From positions 1 through 62,878 of the forward strand of contig NZ_JQKP01000015.1 of the NCBI RefSeq assembly GCF_000746095.1: DNA of 62,878 nt, read 5' to 3'. This DNA comes from Ferriphaselus sp. R-1 (lineage in GTDB: Bacteria; Pseudomonadota; Gammaproteobacteria; Burkholderiales; Gallionellaceae). Positions 38,994 through 47,688 of the stretch are shown here, one piece after another. Made by a program: the position numbers and the translations under genes. Every line of letters begins with the position of its first letter. The stretch's first letter is position 1. The notes beneath the pieces were generated by a model. That model saw nothing but the letters and a program-made list of their open reading frames with translations, was not told where the DNA came from and did not search any database.

Positions 38994-41116
38994 ACAAAGT
39001 CGCGCCGCGCCTGCTGCCGTTCCTTTCCTGGTGGCCGTTGCGTGGAGCGGACCTGCGCGCCGACCTGATCGCTGGCATCACGGTTGCGCTGGTGCTCATC
39101 CCGCAATCCATGGCCTACGCCCAATTGGCCGGGATGCCAGCCTACTATGGCTTGTACGCGGCTTTCCTGCCCGGCATGGTGGCGGCGATGTGGGGCTCGT
39201 CGGCGCATCTGGCGACCGGGCCGGTGGCGGTGGTCGCCTTGTTGACGGCTTCCGCGCTCGCCCCGCTGGCGGCCTCCGGCTCGGTGCAGTTCATCGTGCT
39301 GGCGGTAGCGCTGGCCTTGCTGGTCGGCCTGATCCAACTGGCGCTGGGCGTGTTCAGGCTGGGGGTGGTGGTCAGCTTCCTGTCGCATCCGGTCATCGTC
39401 GGCTTTACCAATGCCGCTGCGATCATCATCGCCCTGTCCCAGGTCAACAAACTGTTCGGCATCTCCATCGGGCGCAGCGAGCATTTCCTGCAAGACGTGT
39501 GGGGCATGCTGCAGCAGGTCGGCGATACGCATCTGCCCACCCTGATGATGGGGCTGGGAGCGTGCGTCATCATGCTCGGCATGAAGCGCTACACGCCCAG
39601 GCTCCCCAATGTGCTGGTCGCGGTGGTGCTGGCCACACTGGTGAGCTGGGCGACAGGTTATGAGCGCAACAGCAGCAGTCGCATCGATTACCTGATGGAT
39701 GGCCAGGTCAGGCTGCTGGCCGATGAGTTCATGCGCACGGAGGCGCGTATCGCCCAGCTGCGGACGCACATCAGCCAGCACAGCGCCGAGTTGCAGCAGT
39801 TCCGGAGGCAGGGCGAGAACAGCCAGCGCGTGGCGGCGGTGCGTTACGAGATCGAACTGCTACAGCTGGAGCTGAGCAACGCCGAGCAGGAGAGCCGCAA
39901 GAACAACCGCTCGCTGCGCCGCTTCGTGTTCGAGCAGGTCCCGGCGCACGATGGCATCGCGCCCCGGCTCTACCTGCGCGGGCAAGTGCCTGCGGGCGAG
40001 CGCTCCGACGGCTACCGCTGGCGCATCGGCAAGGTGAAGGACGGCGAACTGAAGCTGATCGGCGGCGGCGAAGTGGTCGGCAGCATCCCCTCCGGACTGC
40101 CGGAACTGTCCGTGCCCGTGTTGCACTGGAGTGATGTGGGTACGCTGTTGTCCAGCGCGCTGGTCATCGCGCTGGTCGGCTTCATGGAGGCGATCTCCAT
40201 CGCCAAGGCGATGGCGGCAAGAACCCGGCAGCGCATCGACCCCAACCAGGAGTTGATCGGGCAGGGGCTGGCCAACATCGTCGGCAGCTTCAGCCAGGCC
40301 TTCCCGGTCAGCGGCTCGTTCTCGCGTTCGGCGGTCAATCTGAACTCGGGCGGACGCTCCGGCATGTCGTCCGTGTTCGCCAGTCTGCTGGTGCTGTCGA
40401 CCCTGCTGTTCCTCACCCCGCTGCTCTACCATTTGCCGCAGGCGGTGCTGGCCGCGATCATCATCATGGCGGTGCTGGGGTTGGTGAACCTCTCCGCCAT
40501 GCGCCATGCCTGGCAGGTGCATCGGCACGATGGCATCGCCGCCAGTGTGACCTTCGTTGCCACGCTGGCCTTTGCTCCGCATCTGGACAACGGCATCCTG
40601 CTCGGTGCGGCCATCGCCATCGGGTTGTTCCTCTACCGCACCATGCAGCCGCGCGTAGCCCGTCTGGGGCGACATGCCGACGGCACTTTGCGCGATGTGA
40701 AGGTCTATCCCGAGATGCCGACCAGTGCAGCCATCGTGCCCGTCCGGTTCGATGGTCAGCTGTATTTTGCCAACGTAGGCTATTTCGAGGACGCGGTGCT
40801 GGAAGCGGTGGCAGACAAACCGCGTGCCAGTCACGTGCTGGTGGTAGGCAACGGCATCAACAATCTGGATGCCTCCGGTGAGCAAGTCGTTCGTGCGCTG
40901 CACCAGCGCCTGCGCGCCAACGGGGTAAGACTGGTATTCTCCGGCCTCAAGAAGCAGGTGCTGGACGTGATGCGCCGTACCGGCTTGCTGGACGAGATCG
41001 GCGCGGATAGCTTCTATCCGGATGAGGACAGGGCGCTGACCGCGATCTGTGACTGGCTGGGCGAGGCGGGCGGGACGGATCCGTTCCATCCAGACCGGAA
41101 GCCATCTGGACAATGA
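38990..41116 (+). CDS. SulP-family anion transporter with inserted coiled-coil domain
   Basis: 708 residues. It begins MNKVAPRLLPFLSWWPLRGADLRADLIAG and keeps the SulP core with a C-terminal STAS domain (about 575-690). Unlike its neighbour it has an extra segment at about residues 225-360, between the membrane part at LATLVSWATGY and the conserved GEVVGSIPSGLPEL. The insert has a charged heptad-like stretch (about 240-310) rich in Glu, Arg, Gln and Leu, then a short beta-rich piece. The ATG overlaps the stop of the upstream SulP gene. Transport role as for that gene; function of the insert unknown. Confidence 0.9.
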   Translation: MNKVAPRLLPFLSWWPLRGADLRADLIAGITVALVLIPQSMAYAQLAGMPAYYGLYAAFLPGMVAAMWGSSAHLATGPVAVVALLTASALAPLAASGSVQFIVLAVALALLVGLIQLALGVFRLGVVVSFLSHPVIVGFTNAAAIIIALSQVNKLFGISIGRSEHFLQDVWGMLQQVGDTHLPTLMMGLGACVIMLGMKRYTPRLPNVLVAVVLATLVSWATGYERNSSSRIDYLMDGQVRLLADEFMRTEARIAQLRTHISQHSAELQQFRRQGENSQRVAAVRYEIELLQLELSNAEQESRKNNRSLRRFVFEQVPAHDGIAPRLYLRGQVPAGERSDGYRWRIGKVKDGELKLIGGGEVVGSIPSGLPELSVPVLHWSDVGTLLSSALVIALVGFMEAISIAKAMAARTRQRIDPNQELIGQGLANIVGSFSQAFPVSGSFSRSAVNLNSGGRSGMSSVFASLLVLSTLLFLTPLLYHLPQAVLAAIIIMAVLGLVNLSAMRHAWQVHRHDGIAASVTFVATLAFAPHLDNGILLGAAIAIGLFLYRTMQPRVARLGRHADGTLRDVKVYPEMPTSAAIVPVRFDGQLYFANVGYFEDAVLEAVADKPRASHVLVVGNGINNLDASGEQVVRALHQRLRANGVRLVFSGLKKQVLDVMRRTGLLDEIGADSFYPDEDRALTAICDWLGEAGGTDPFHPDRKPSGQ

Positions 41117-41277
41117 AGGGCGGTTTTGCTTCAATGCCCGCATACCTCCAATGGGTTATCGCGCCCACCCGTCGTGGGTATGGACGCAGATCGGCGCTAC
41201 GTTCTTAATTACGCGCCTGCTGCATAGTTTTATGGCTATCTGGCCGCAGAAGAATTTTTACCCGGAGGAGATGAAAG

Positions 41278-41505
41278 ATGAATTTCGACAAAGAACTGGA
41301 CGCACGTGGATTGTCCTGCCCGCTTCCCATCCTGAAGACCAAGAAGTCCCTGGCTGATATGGGCAGCGGTCAAGTGCTCAAGGTCGTTTCCACCGACTGT
41401 GGTTCGGTCAAGGATATGCAAGCCTTTGCCAAGCAGACCGGCAATGAGCTGGTATCGCAGACCGAAGCAGGCGGGGAGTACACCTTCTTCCTGGCCAAGA
41501 AATAA
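41278..41505 (+). CDS. tusA: TusA-family sulfur carrier
   Basis: A 75-residue TusA with the CPxP motif (Cys14-Pro-Leu-Pro17) that carries a persulfide. In sulfur oxidisers TusA passes sulfur between donors and oxidation enzymes; in others it serves tRNA thiolation. Location after soeABC and beside a DsrE-type protein favours the oxidation role. A strong site (GGAGGAG) precedes the ATG. The gap of 161 bases after the SulP gene could hold a separate promoter. Confidence 0.93.
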   Translation: MNFDKELDARGLSCPLPILKTKKSLADMGSGQVLKVVSTDCGSVKDMQAFAKQTGNELVSQTEAGGEYTFFLAKK

Positions 41506-41534
41506 CCGGCATCGCGCCGCACAGGGAGAGTCAC

Positions 41535-42002
41535 ATGAGTAAAAAGATGGCGATCATTGCCACCAAGGGCACGCTGGACATGGCCTACCCGCCGTTCATC
41601 CTCGGCTCGACCGCCGCCGCACTCGGCTACGATGTGCAGATCTTCTTCACTTTCTATGGTCTGCAACTGCTGCGCAAGGATATCTCCGACGTGAAGATCA
41701 GTCCGCTGGCCAACCCGGCCATGCCTATGCCTATCCCAATGCCGGTGATGGTGCAGATGCTGCCCGGTATGGAAAGCATGGCGACCATGATGATGAAGGA
41801 AAAGCTGAAGAAGCATGGTGTCGCGCCGCTGGAGCAACTGCGTGAGCTGTGTCTGGAGGCCGATGTTAAATTCATCGCCTGCCAGATGACGGTCGATCTG
41901 TTCGAGTTCGACAAGAGTGACTTCATCGACAATGTCGAATATGGGGGGGCCGCGACCTTCATGGAGTTCGCGGGCGAGACCGACATCTGTCTGTTCGTCT
42001 GA
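41535..42002 (+). CDS. DsrE/DsrF-like sulfur-transfer protein
   Basis: 155 residues of the DsrE2-type group: the N-terminal KMAIIATKGTLDMAYPPFILGS, a middle Met/Pro-rich stretch (about 62-88, PAMPMPIPMP), and a C-terminal FIACQMTVDLFEFDK with Cys116; a second cysteine is at 106. Cys116 aligns with the active Cys of related proteins (inference). It likely accepts or hands over persulfide sulfur with TusA. It follows tusA by 29 bases with its own site (AGGGAGAG). Confidence 0.87.
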   Translation: MSKKMAIIATKGTLDMAYPPFILGSTAAALGYDVQIFFTFYGLQLLRKDISDVKISPLANPAMPMPIPMPVMVQMLPGMESMATMMMKEKLKKHGVAPLEQLRELCLEADVKFIACQMTVDLFEFDKSDFIDNVEYGGAATFMEFAGETDICLFV

Positions 42003-42007
42003 TCTGT

Positions 42008-42043
42008 GACAACGCCGTGGTGTTCCCACGGCGTTGTCGCTTT
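42008..42043 (+). terminator. Hairpin after the DsrE-type gene
   Basis: GACAACGCCGTGG and CCACGGCGTTGTC form a perfect 13-bp stem with a 5-base loop. Few T follow, so it may be a weak terminator or an mRNA-stabilising hairpin before the porin gene. Confidence 0.55.
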
Positions 42044-42081
42044 GGCAACACCGCATACAAAAATCTCAGGGAGAAAACAAC

Positions 42082-43494
42082 ATGAAGCAGAAGATACTCG
42101 TTGCAGCACTGGCGGCTGGCGGGATGGTCACGCCGCTGGCCCACGCCACTAACGGCATGAACCTGGAAGGTTACGGCCCGGTCGCCGCCAGCATGGGCGG
42201 CGCTTCCATGGCCTATGACAACGGCACCGCCGCCGTGATGAACAATCCGGCGACCTTGGGCCTGATGAAGGAAGGCGCACAACTGGATGTCGCGATCGGT
42301 CTGCTGGCTCCGAGCATCTCCGCCAAGGCCGGACCGATGGCGGCTGATTCCTCGGCCACCGCCTTCTACATGCCGGCCATGGGTTACGCCAGAAGGAGCG
42401 GTCAGTGGACCTACGGTGCGGGCGTGATGTCGCAAGGCGGCATGGGAACCGAGTACTCGGCCAATTCCTTCATGGCGGCGGGTTCGGGGCAGACGGTGCG
42501 CTCCGAAGTGGGCGTCGGTCGCGTGATCGTGCCGCTGGTGTATCAGGCTACCGAGGACATCAATATCGGCGGCAGCGTCGATTTCGTCTGGGCTGGCATG
42601 GACATCAAGATGGCGATGCCCGGTGCGAGCTTCATGGGCATGATGCCGGGTACGGCGCAGACCTACGGCAGCGCCAGCGGTTCGATGGTCAACACTTTGG
42701 GCGGAGCCATGGCGGGAGGCATGCTGAACGGCGTGAACTGGGCGCGGGTGGACTTCTCCAACAACGATGCCTTCAGCGGCCAGGCCAAGGGTACCGGCTA
42801 TGCGTTCAAATTGGGCGGGACGTTCAAGGTCAGCAATTCCGTGACGCTGGGGGCGACTTACCACAGCAAGACGGCGCTGGGTGACCTCACCAGCACCGGC
42901 GGTGCCTCGATGTCGATGAATGTGGTCGGACCAGCCACCGGTAACGTGGCGACCACGATTCCGGTCACCGGCAGTGTCGCGGTGCACAACTTCCAGTGGC
43001 CGGAGACGTTCGGCTTCGGGATGGCCATCCAGGCGACCGACGAGTTGCTGCTGGTAGCCGATTACAAGCGCATCGGCTGGAAGAGCGTCATGAAGAACTT
43101 CCGCATGACCTTTACCTCGGATGCGGTGCAGGCCAGCCCGATGGCTGCGGCCTTCGGCATGGGCGGCAAGACGGTGGACATGACCCTGAACCAGAACTGG
43201 AGCGACCAGAATGTGTTCGAGTTCGGTGCCTCCTACAAGGTGAGCGATGCGTTCACGGTGCGAGGCGGTGTCAATATCGCCAACAATCCGGTCCCGGACA
43301 TGTACATGAACCCGTTGTTCCCGGCCATAGGCAAGAGTCATGAGACTCTGGGCGCGAGCTATGCCTTCAATCAGGCTTCCAGCATCCATTTCGATTTTGC
43401 CTACATGAACAAGGTCACGGCGACCAACGGTCAGGGCGTGTCGGTCGATTTCGGCGGGTTCAGCTCCCAGTTGGTGTACGGCTACAAGTTCTGA
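42082..43494 (+). CDS. FadL/OmpP1-type outer membrane channel
   Basis: 470 residues. A signal peptide (cut near residue 22, LAHA then TNG) precedes a 14-strand-type beta barrel of the FadL/TodX family; the mature start NGMNLEGYGPVAASMGGAS and AVMNNPATLGLM are family marks, and the protein ends VYGYKF with a terminal Phe as outer membrane proteins do. It is rich in Met and Gly. FadL channels pass hydrophobic substrates; here, in a sulfur cluster, uptake of hydrophobic sulfur compounds is a reasonable inference. The ATG at 42082 follows AGGGAGA. Confidence 0.9.
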   Translation: MKQKILVAALAAGGMVTPLAHATNGMNLEGYGPVAASMGGASMAYDNGTAAVMNNPATLGLMKEGAQLDVAIGLLAPSISAKAGPMAADSSATAFYMPAMGYARRSGQWTYGAGVMSQGGMGTEYSANSFMAAGSGQTVRSEVGVGRVIVPLVYQATEDINIGGSVDFVWAGMDIKMAMPGASFMGMMPGTAQTYGSASGSMVNTLGGAMAGGMLNGVNWARVDFSNNDAFSGQAKGTGYAFKLGGTFKVSNSVTLGATYHSKTALGDLTSTGGASMSMNVVGPATGNVATTIPVTGSVAVHNFQWPETFGFGMAIQATDELLLVADYKRIGWKSVMKNFRMTFTSDAVQASPMAAAFGMGGKTVDMTLNQNWSDQNVFEFGASYKVSDAFTVRGGVNIANNPVPDMYMNPLFPAIGKSHETLGASYAFNQASSIHFDFAYMNKVTATNGQGVSVDFGGFSSQLVYGYKF

Positions 43495-43512
43495 CAGTTC
43501 CGTACCTGAACG

Positions 43513-43548
43513 AGGCTGACGACGCGGGTCGTCAGCCTTTTTCTTTTC
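43513..43548 (+). terminator. Terminator after the FadL-like gene
   Basis: AGGCTGACGAC and GTCGTCAGCCT form an 11-bp stem with a GCGG loop, then TTTTCTTTT. It closes the sulfur cluster. Confidence 0.88.
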
Positions 43549-43595
43549 CGGCAGGTGCGGCGAAGACTCGTCCCCGGCTAAAGTTTGCGCCCCTG

Positions 43596-44951
43596 ATGCC
43601 GTTAGCGAGGGCATCCCTCCGCACAGAGAGTTTCGGGCATATCCCTATTGGCCATATGAGCAGCATAGATACCCTTACCGGATTCCCGAACCGTTTCGGC
43701 TGTTTGCAGATGGCCGAGCAACTTTCCTCCGATGCCGTGGTTTCGGGCCAGCCCTACGCCATCCTCTGGATAGACATGGATCGCTTCAAACAGGTCAACG
43801 AGTCGTTCGGCCATATGGGCGGGGACGAGGTGATCAAGAGTCTGGCCATCCGTTTCCGCACGCGCATGGGCGGTCGGGCCGAGCTTTGTCGGATGGGCGC
43901 AGACGAGTTCGTGTTGTTGGTGCCCCGATGTGATCGGGACCAGGCTCAGCGATTGGCTACGGAACTCTGTAGCACCATCGAAGAGCCGATCGCGGTGGGC
44001 AATCTCGTGCTGCACCCCACGGCGAGCATAGGCATCGCCATCTTCGAGCTGGGCGAAGGTTCGCTCGAACTGCTGGAGCGGGCCGACCGCGCCATGTTGG
44101 CGGCCAAGACCAAAGGCGGGCAAGGCGTGGTCTGCTCGGGTGACGAGCCTATTCCGGGCCGTCTCGGAGTCACCTTGGCGCGCGAGGAGTTGGCGGTCGA
44201 GAACAGCCTGCATTTTGCGCTTGAGAACGGCGGTCTCTGCCTGCATTACCAGCCCATCATCCATGCCCATGGCCATATCGAGGCCGTCGAAGCGTTGATG
44301 CGTTGCTCCGTGAACGGCGAGAGCATCCCTCCGGGGAAATTCATCCCTGTCGCGGAAAAGACCGGGCTGATCATCCGTCTCGGCGAGTGGTGTCTGTTGC
44401 AAGGCGCGATGCATGCTCGTCGCTTGTTCGATGCCGGCTACGACACCAAGGTGGCCATCAATGTGTCGCGGGCGCAGCTGATCTCGCCGAAGTTCACTCA
44501 GGCGTTGCACGCGGCACTGATCTGCTCGAATGCGCAGCCGGGGCAGATCGAACTGGAGCTGACCGAATCCTTGTTCATGGACGTGTCGGACCACGTACAG
44601 CGGAATTTGAAAAATGCTCTTGCGGCGGGGGTCAGGCTGGCGATCGATGACTTCGGCACTGGATATTCCTGCCTGGCCAATCTGAAGGATATTCCTGCCG
44701 GTAAACTGAAACTCGATCGTGCCTTTGTGACCGTGCTGCCTGAGGATCGTCGCGCCTTATCCGTCGTGCGGGCGATGACCCAGTTAGGGCATGAGCTGGG
44801 CATGACCATCGTGGCGGAGGGGTGCGAGAGACAGGAAGAGATCGACGCGTTGCTTGAGGTCGGTGTGGATGCCATACAGGGGTACTTTTATGCCAGACCC
44901 ATGCCAGAGGAGCAGTTGCTTCCCTGGTTGCAACAAAGGAGTGCTACATGA
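43596..44951 (+). CDS. GGDEF/EAL protein without membrane helices
   Basis: 451 residues from ATG 43596; an ATG at 43656 is an equally plausible start since neither has a good ribosome site. GGDEF domain at about 20-180 has GADEF at residues 101-105, a change from GGDEF that may weaken cyclase activity. EAL domain at about 190-445 keeps the EAL motif (232-234), LELTESLFMD and DDFGTGYSC, so phosphodiesterase activity is likely. No signal or membrane segment is seen. Its stop overlaps the HDOD gene. Confidence 0.9.
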   Translation: MPLARASLRTESFGHIPIGHMSSIDTLTGFPNRFGCLQMAEQLSSDAVVSGQPYAILWIDMDRFKQVNESFGHMGGDEVIKSLAIRFRTRMGGRAELCRMGADEFVLLVPRCDRDQAQRLATELCSTIEEPIAVGNLVLHPTASIGIAIFELGEGSLELLERADRAMLAAKTKGGQGVVCSGDEPIPGRLGVTLAREELAVENSLHFALENGGLCLHYQPIIHAHGHIEAVEALMRCSVNGESIPPGKFIPVAEKTGLIIRLGEWCLLQGAMHARRLFDAGYDTKVAINVSRAQLISPKFTQALHAALICSNAQPGQIELELTESLFMDVSDHVQRNLKNALAAGVRLAIDDFGTGYSCLANLKDIPAGKLKLDRAFVTVLPEDRRALSVVRAMTQLGHELGMTIVAEGCERQEEIDALLEVGVDAIQGYFYARPMPEEQLLPWLQQRSAT

Positions 44952-45823
44952 TGAACGAGCAAAATCAGGGACCCTCTGCGGTCGATGACCTGTTCGAGCG
45001 TACCTTGCTCGATGTCGGGATCCCGCCGTGCCCGGTAGTGCTGGACCGCTTCATGGCCGAGGTGCGTAAGGACGAGCCTGACTACACGCGGCTGGCGAAT
45101 ATCATCGGCTCGGATGTCAGCCTGTCCGCAGGCTTGATCAAGACGGCCAACTCGCCGTATTTCGGCGTGCGCCAGCGTGTGCGCTCGGTCAATGAGGCAT
45201 TGACGATACTCGGGCTGAATACGGCCAGTCGTGCCGTGGCCGGCATCATTCTGCGCAAGACTTTCCCCAATGTGCCCAATCTGGAACGGTTCTGGGATGC
45301 ATCCGCCAGGGTGGCGCGGCTGTCCGGCTGGTTGGCGCAACAGCTGGAGATACGCGGCCTGCGCGCCGAGGATGCCTACACCTTCGGCCTGTTCCGTGAC
45401 TGTGGCATCCCGGTGTTGCTCGGACGCTTTCCGGGTTATCAGGCGGTGCTGGATCGTGCCAACCACGATGCTCAGGTGTCGTTCACCGAGGTCGAGGAGG
45501 AAGCCATCCCGACCAATCATGCGATGGTGGGCTGCATCCTGGCACAAAGCTGGTGGTTGCCCGAGGAGATCTGCCGGGCCATCCGCAGCCATCATGACTT
45601 GCGGGCGCTCACCCAGGCCGGCTCTGACCTGCCCATGCTGAGTCGTCGGCTGATCGCCATTGCCCAGCTTGCTGAGCACATCTTGCAGCACCAGCTTGGC
45701 CTGAGCCAGACGCAAGAGTGGTGCAAGTTGGGGGAGGCCTGCATGCAGTTGCTGGACATGGAAGAGGCGCGTCTGGAGGCCTTGTATGGCGAAGCGACTC
45801 CCATAGTTTCGTCGGACGAGTAA
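44948..45823 (+). CDS. HDOD-domain protein
   Basis: 291 residues with an HDOD domain (about 15-215), a signalling domain related to HD but lacking its metal site in most members. Marks are PVVLDRFMAEVRKDEPDYTRLANIIGSD and IKTANSPYFGVRQRVRSVNEAL. The ATG at 44948 overlaps the stop of the GGDEF/EAL gene (ATGATG, with another ATG at 44951). The pair likely functions together in c-di-GMP-linked control; target unknown. It converges on corA with 18 bases between. Confidence 0.88.
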   Translation: MMNEQNQGPSAVDDLFERTLLDVGIPPCPVVLDRFMAEVRKDEPDYTRLANIIGSDVSLSAGLIKTANSPYFGVRQRVRSVNEALTILGLNTASRAVAGIILRKTFPNVPNLERFWDASARVARLSGWLAQQLEIRGLRAEDAYTFGLFRDCGIPVLLGRFPGYQAVLDRANHDAQVSFTEVEEEAIPTNHAMVGCILAQSWWLPEEICRAIRSHHDLRALTQAGSDLPMLSRRLIAIAQLAEHILQHQLGLSQTQEWCKLGEACMQLLDMEEARLEALYGEATPIVSSDE

Positions 45824-45841
45824 GCGTCCGGCGACGGCGGC

Positions 45842-46807
45842 TCAGAGCCAGTTTGCCCGACGGAAACGAAAATAGAGGTAGTAGCAGGTCGCCGAGATCG
45901 TCAGCAGGGCGAGCGGATAGCCGTAACGCCAGCCCAGTTCAGGCATGTATTGGAAGTTCATCCCCCAGATGCCGACGAATGCGGTGGCGACGGCAAAGAT
46001 GCCTGCCCAGGCTGCCAGTTGTTTGTTCACATCGTTCTGCTCGATGCTGACCGTGGACTGGCAGACCAGGATGGCGGTGCTGATGGTGTCGCGCACCGCG
46101 TCCAGCGCGGTGTTGATGCGCACCAGATGGTCGTAGACATCACGGAAGTACTCTTGCGTGTTGGCGCAAGGCGGCGGCACCCGGCCACCGTGCATCTTGC
46201 CTGCGGCCTCCATCAGCGGGGCGACCGCGTGCTTCAATACCATCACCTTGCGTTTGAGCAGGTAGATCTGCTCGATGTTGCCGCGTGCGCTGTCCTTGTC
46301 GAACAAGTGTTCCTCGATGGCTTCCAGTTGTGATTCCAGCACCTCGACCAGCGGAAAGTAGCGATCCACCACGGCATCCATCAACGCGTACAGCACGAAG
46401 CCGGAGCCGAGCGCCAGCAACTCCGGTTCACGCTCGCAGCGCTCGCGTACGTTTGCAAAGCTTTGTTCGCTGCGGTTGCGCACGGTCAGGATGAAGTTGC
46501 TCCCGACGAAGATGTTCAGCTCCCCGACCGACAGGTCATTACCGATCAGCTCGACCAAATGGAGGGCGACGAACATCGAATCGCGGTATTCCTCCAGTTT
46601 GGGGCGTTGGTGGCCGTGTCGGGCATCTTCCACCGATAGGTCATGTAAGCTGAACTCCTCCTGCATCTTGTCCAGTTCGGCGGCTGACGTGTCACGCAGC
46701 GCGACCCAGATCAGGCAATCGGGGTGGGTCAGATAGTCGCTGATGTCGTCGATGGGGATGTCAGCCAGCTTGGCACCTTGTCGATAGACCGAGCAGTTGA
46801 TCAACAT
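45842..46807 (-). CDS. corA: CorA-family magnesium/divalent cation transporter
   Basis: 321 residues from ATG 46807 (MLINCSVYRQGAKLADIPID), the CorA length. The large cytoplasmic domain precedes two C-terminal membrane helices and the channel signature GMN (in GIWGMNFQYMPELGW). The final residues FRFRRANWL follow the second helix. The frame is open for about 77 further residues upstream, but that part has no homology-like pattern. It imports Mg2+ and possibly Co2+ or Ni2+. Confidence 0.94.
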   Translation of the reverse strand: MLINCSVYRQGAKLADIPIDDISDYLTHPDCLIWVALRDTSAAELDKMQEEFSLHDLSVEDARHGHQRPKLEEYRDSMFVALHLVELIGNDLSVGELNIFVGSNFILTVRNRSEQSFANVRERCEREPELLALGSGFVLYALMDAVVDRYFPLVEVLESQLEAIEEHLFDKDSARGNIEQIYLLKRKVMVLKHAVAPLMEAAGKMHGGRVPPPCANTQEYFRDVYDHLVRINTALDAVRDTISTAILVCQSTVSIEQNDVNKQLAAWAGIFAVATAFVGIWGMNFQYMPELGWRYGYPLALLTISATCYYLYFRFRRANWL

Positions 46808-46967
46808 GAGGCAATTCCGTGACGGTACAAGTCGGATACTCCGGGGGCTGTGGGTGGCAAAATCATACCGCGTTTCCGCCGCACGAGGCGGCCTGATAAT
46901 CCGTACAGCTTTCTGGTTGCGCCTGCCATAATCGTGGCCGTCGACAAACGGTTTCGGGTGGGGAAGT

Positions 46968-47579
46968 ATGGATGCGGTTTCGAGTCTGGCGCTGGCAGCG
47001 GGATTGGGGTGGGCGAGCGGCATCCGGTTATATGCCACCGTGTTCCTGGTTGGCGCACTGGCGCATCTCGGCTACCTTCAGCTCCCCGAATCGCTGGCCG
47101 TACTGTCGCATCCCTACCTCATCGGCTTGTCCGGACTGCTGCTGGTGGTCGAGTTCATCGCCGACAAATCGCCGCTGATCGATAGCGCGTGGGACAGCAT
47201 CCACACCTTTATCCGCATTCCCGCCGGTGCCTTGCTGGCGATGGGGGCGATCAACAGCGCCGATCCGGTCGTGGCGGCATCGGTCGCCCTGCTCGGCGGT
47301 ACCTTGGCGGGCGGCACGCATCTCGCCAAATCCGGTGCCCGGGCGTTCATCAACACCTCGCCCGAGCCGGTGAGTAACTGGGCGGCCTCGTTCGGCGAGG
47401 ACGGCCTGGTCGCTGTCGGCCTGTGGTTGATGTTCTCTCATCCCACACTATTCCTGCTCTTTCTGGTGATCTTCAGCGCCCTGGTCGTTTGGCTGCTGCC
47501 CAAGCTGTGGCGCGGCATCCGACTCAGCTGGCGACACTTGTCCGGTCGGGTCGGGCAGGGCGGTGGCCCGCGTGACTGA
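46968..47579 (+). CDS. DUF4126 membrane protein
   Basis: 203 residues with five or six hydrophobic helices, a DUF4126-family protein. Family features include GWASGIRLYATVFLVGALAH near the start and GGTHLAKSGARAFINTSPEPVSNW in the middle, which probably lines a pore. Function is unknown. It is divergent from corA and lies upstream of the phosphohexomutase gene. Confidence 0.85.
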   Translation: MDAVSSLALAAGLGWASGIRLYATVFLVGALAHLGYLQLPESLAVLSHPYLIGLSGLLLVVEFIADKSPLIDSAWDSIHTFIRIPAGALLAMGAINSADPVVAASVALLGGTLAGGTHLAKSGARAFINTSPEPVSNWAASFGEDGLVAVGLWLMFSHPTLFLLFLVIFSALVVWLLPKLWRGIRLSWRHLSGRVGQGGGPRD

Positions 47580-47688
47580 CCCTGATCCCTGCTCGGAAGC
47601 TGAACGAAACGCCTGCGCGATGCGATAATGACACTCCGGCGTGGCACGGCTACGCTGCGCGAACCTAACCAATCAGAACGGAAAAATC

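Noticed and set aside
46808..47038. N-terminal extension of corA
   Set aside because: The extra 77 residues show no conserved pattern; the ATG at 46807 gives the family length.
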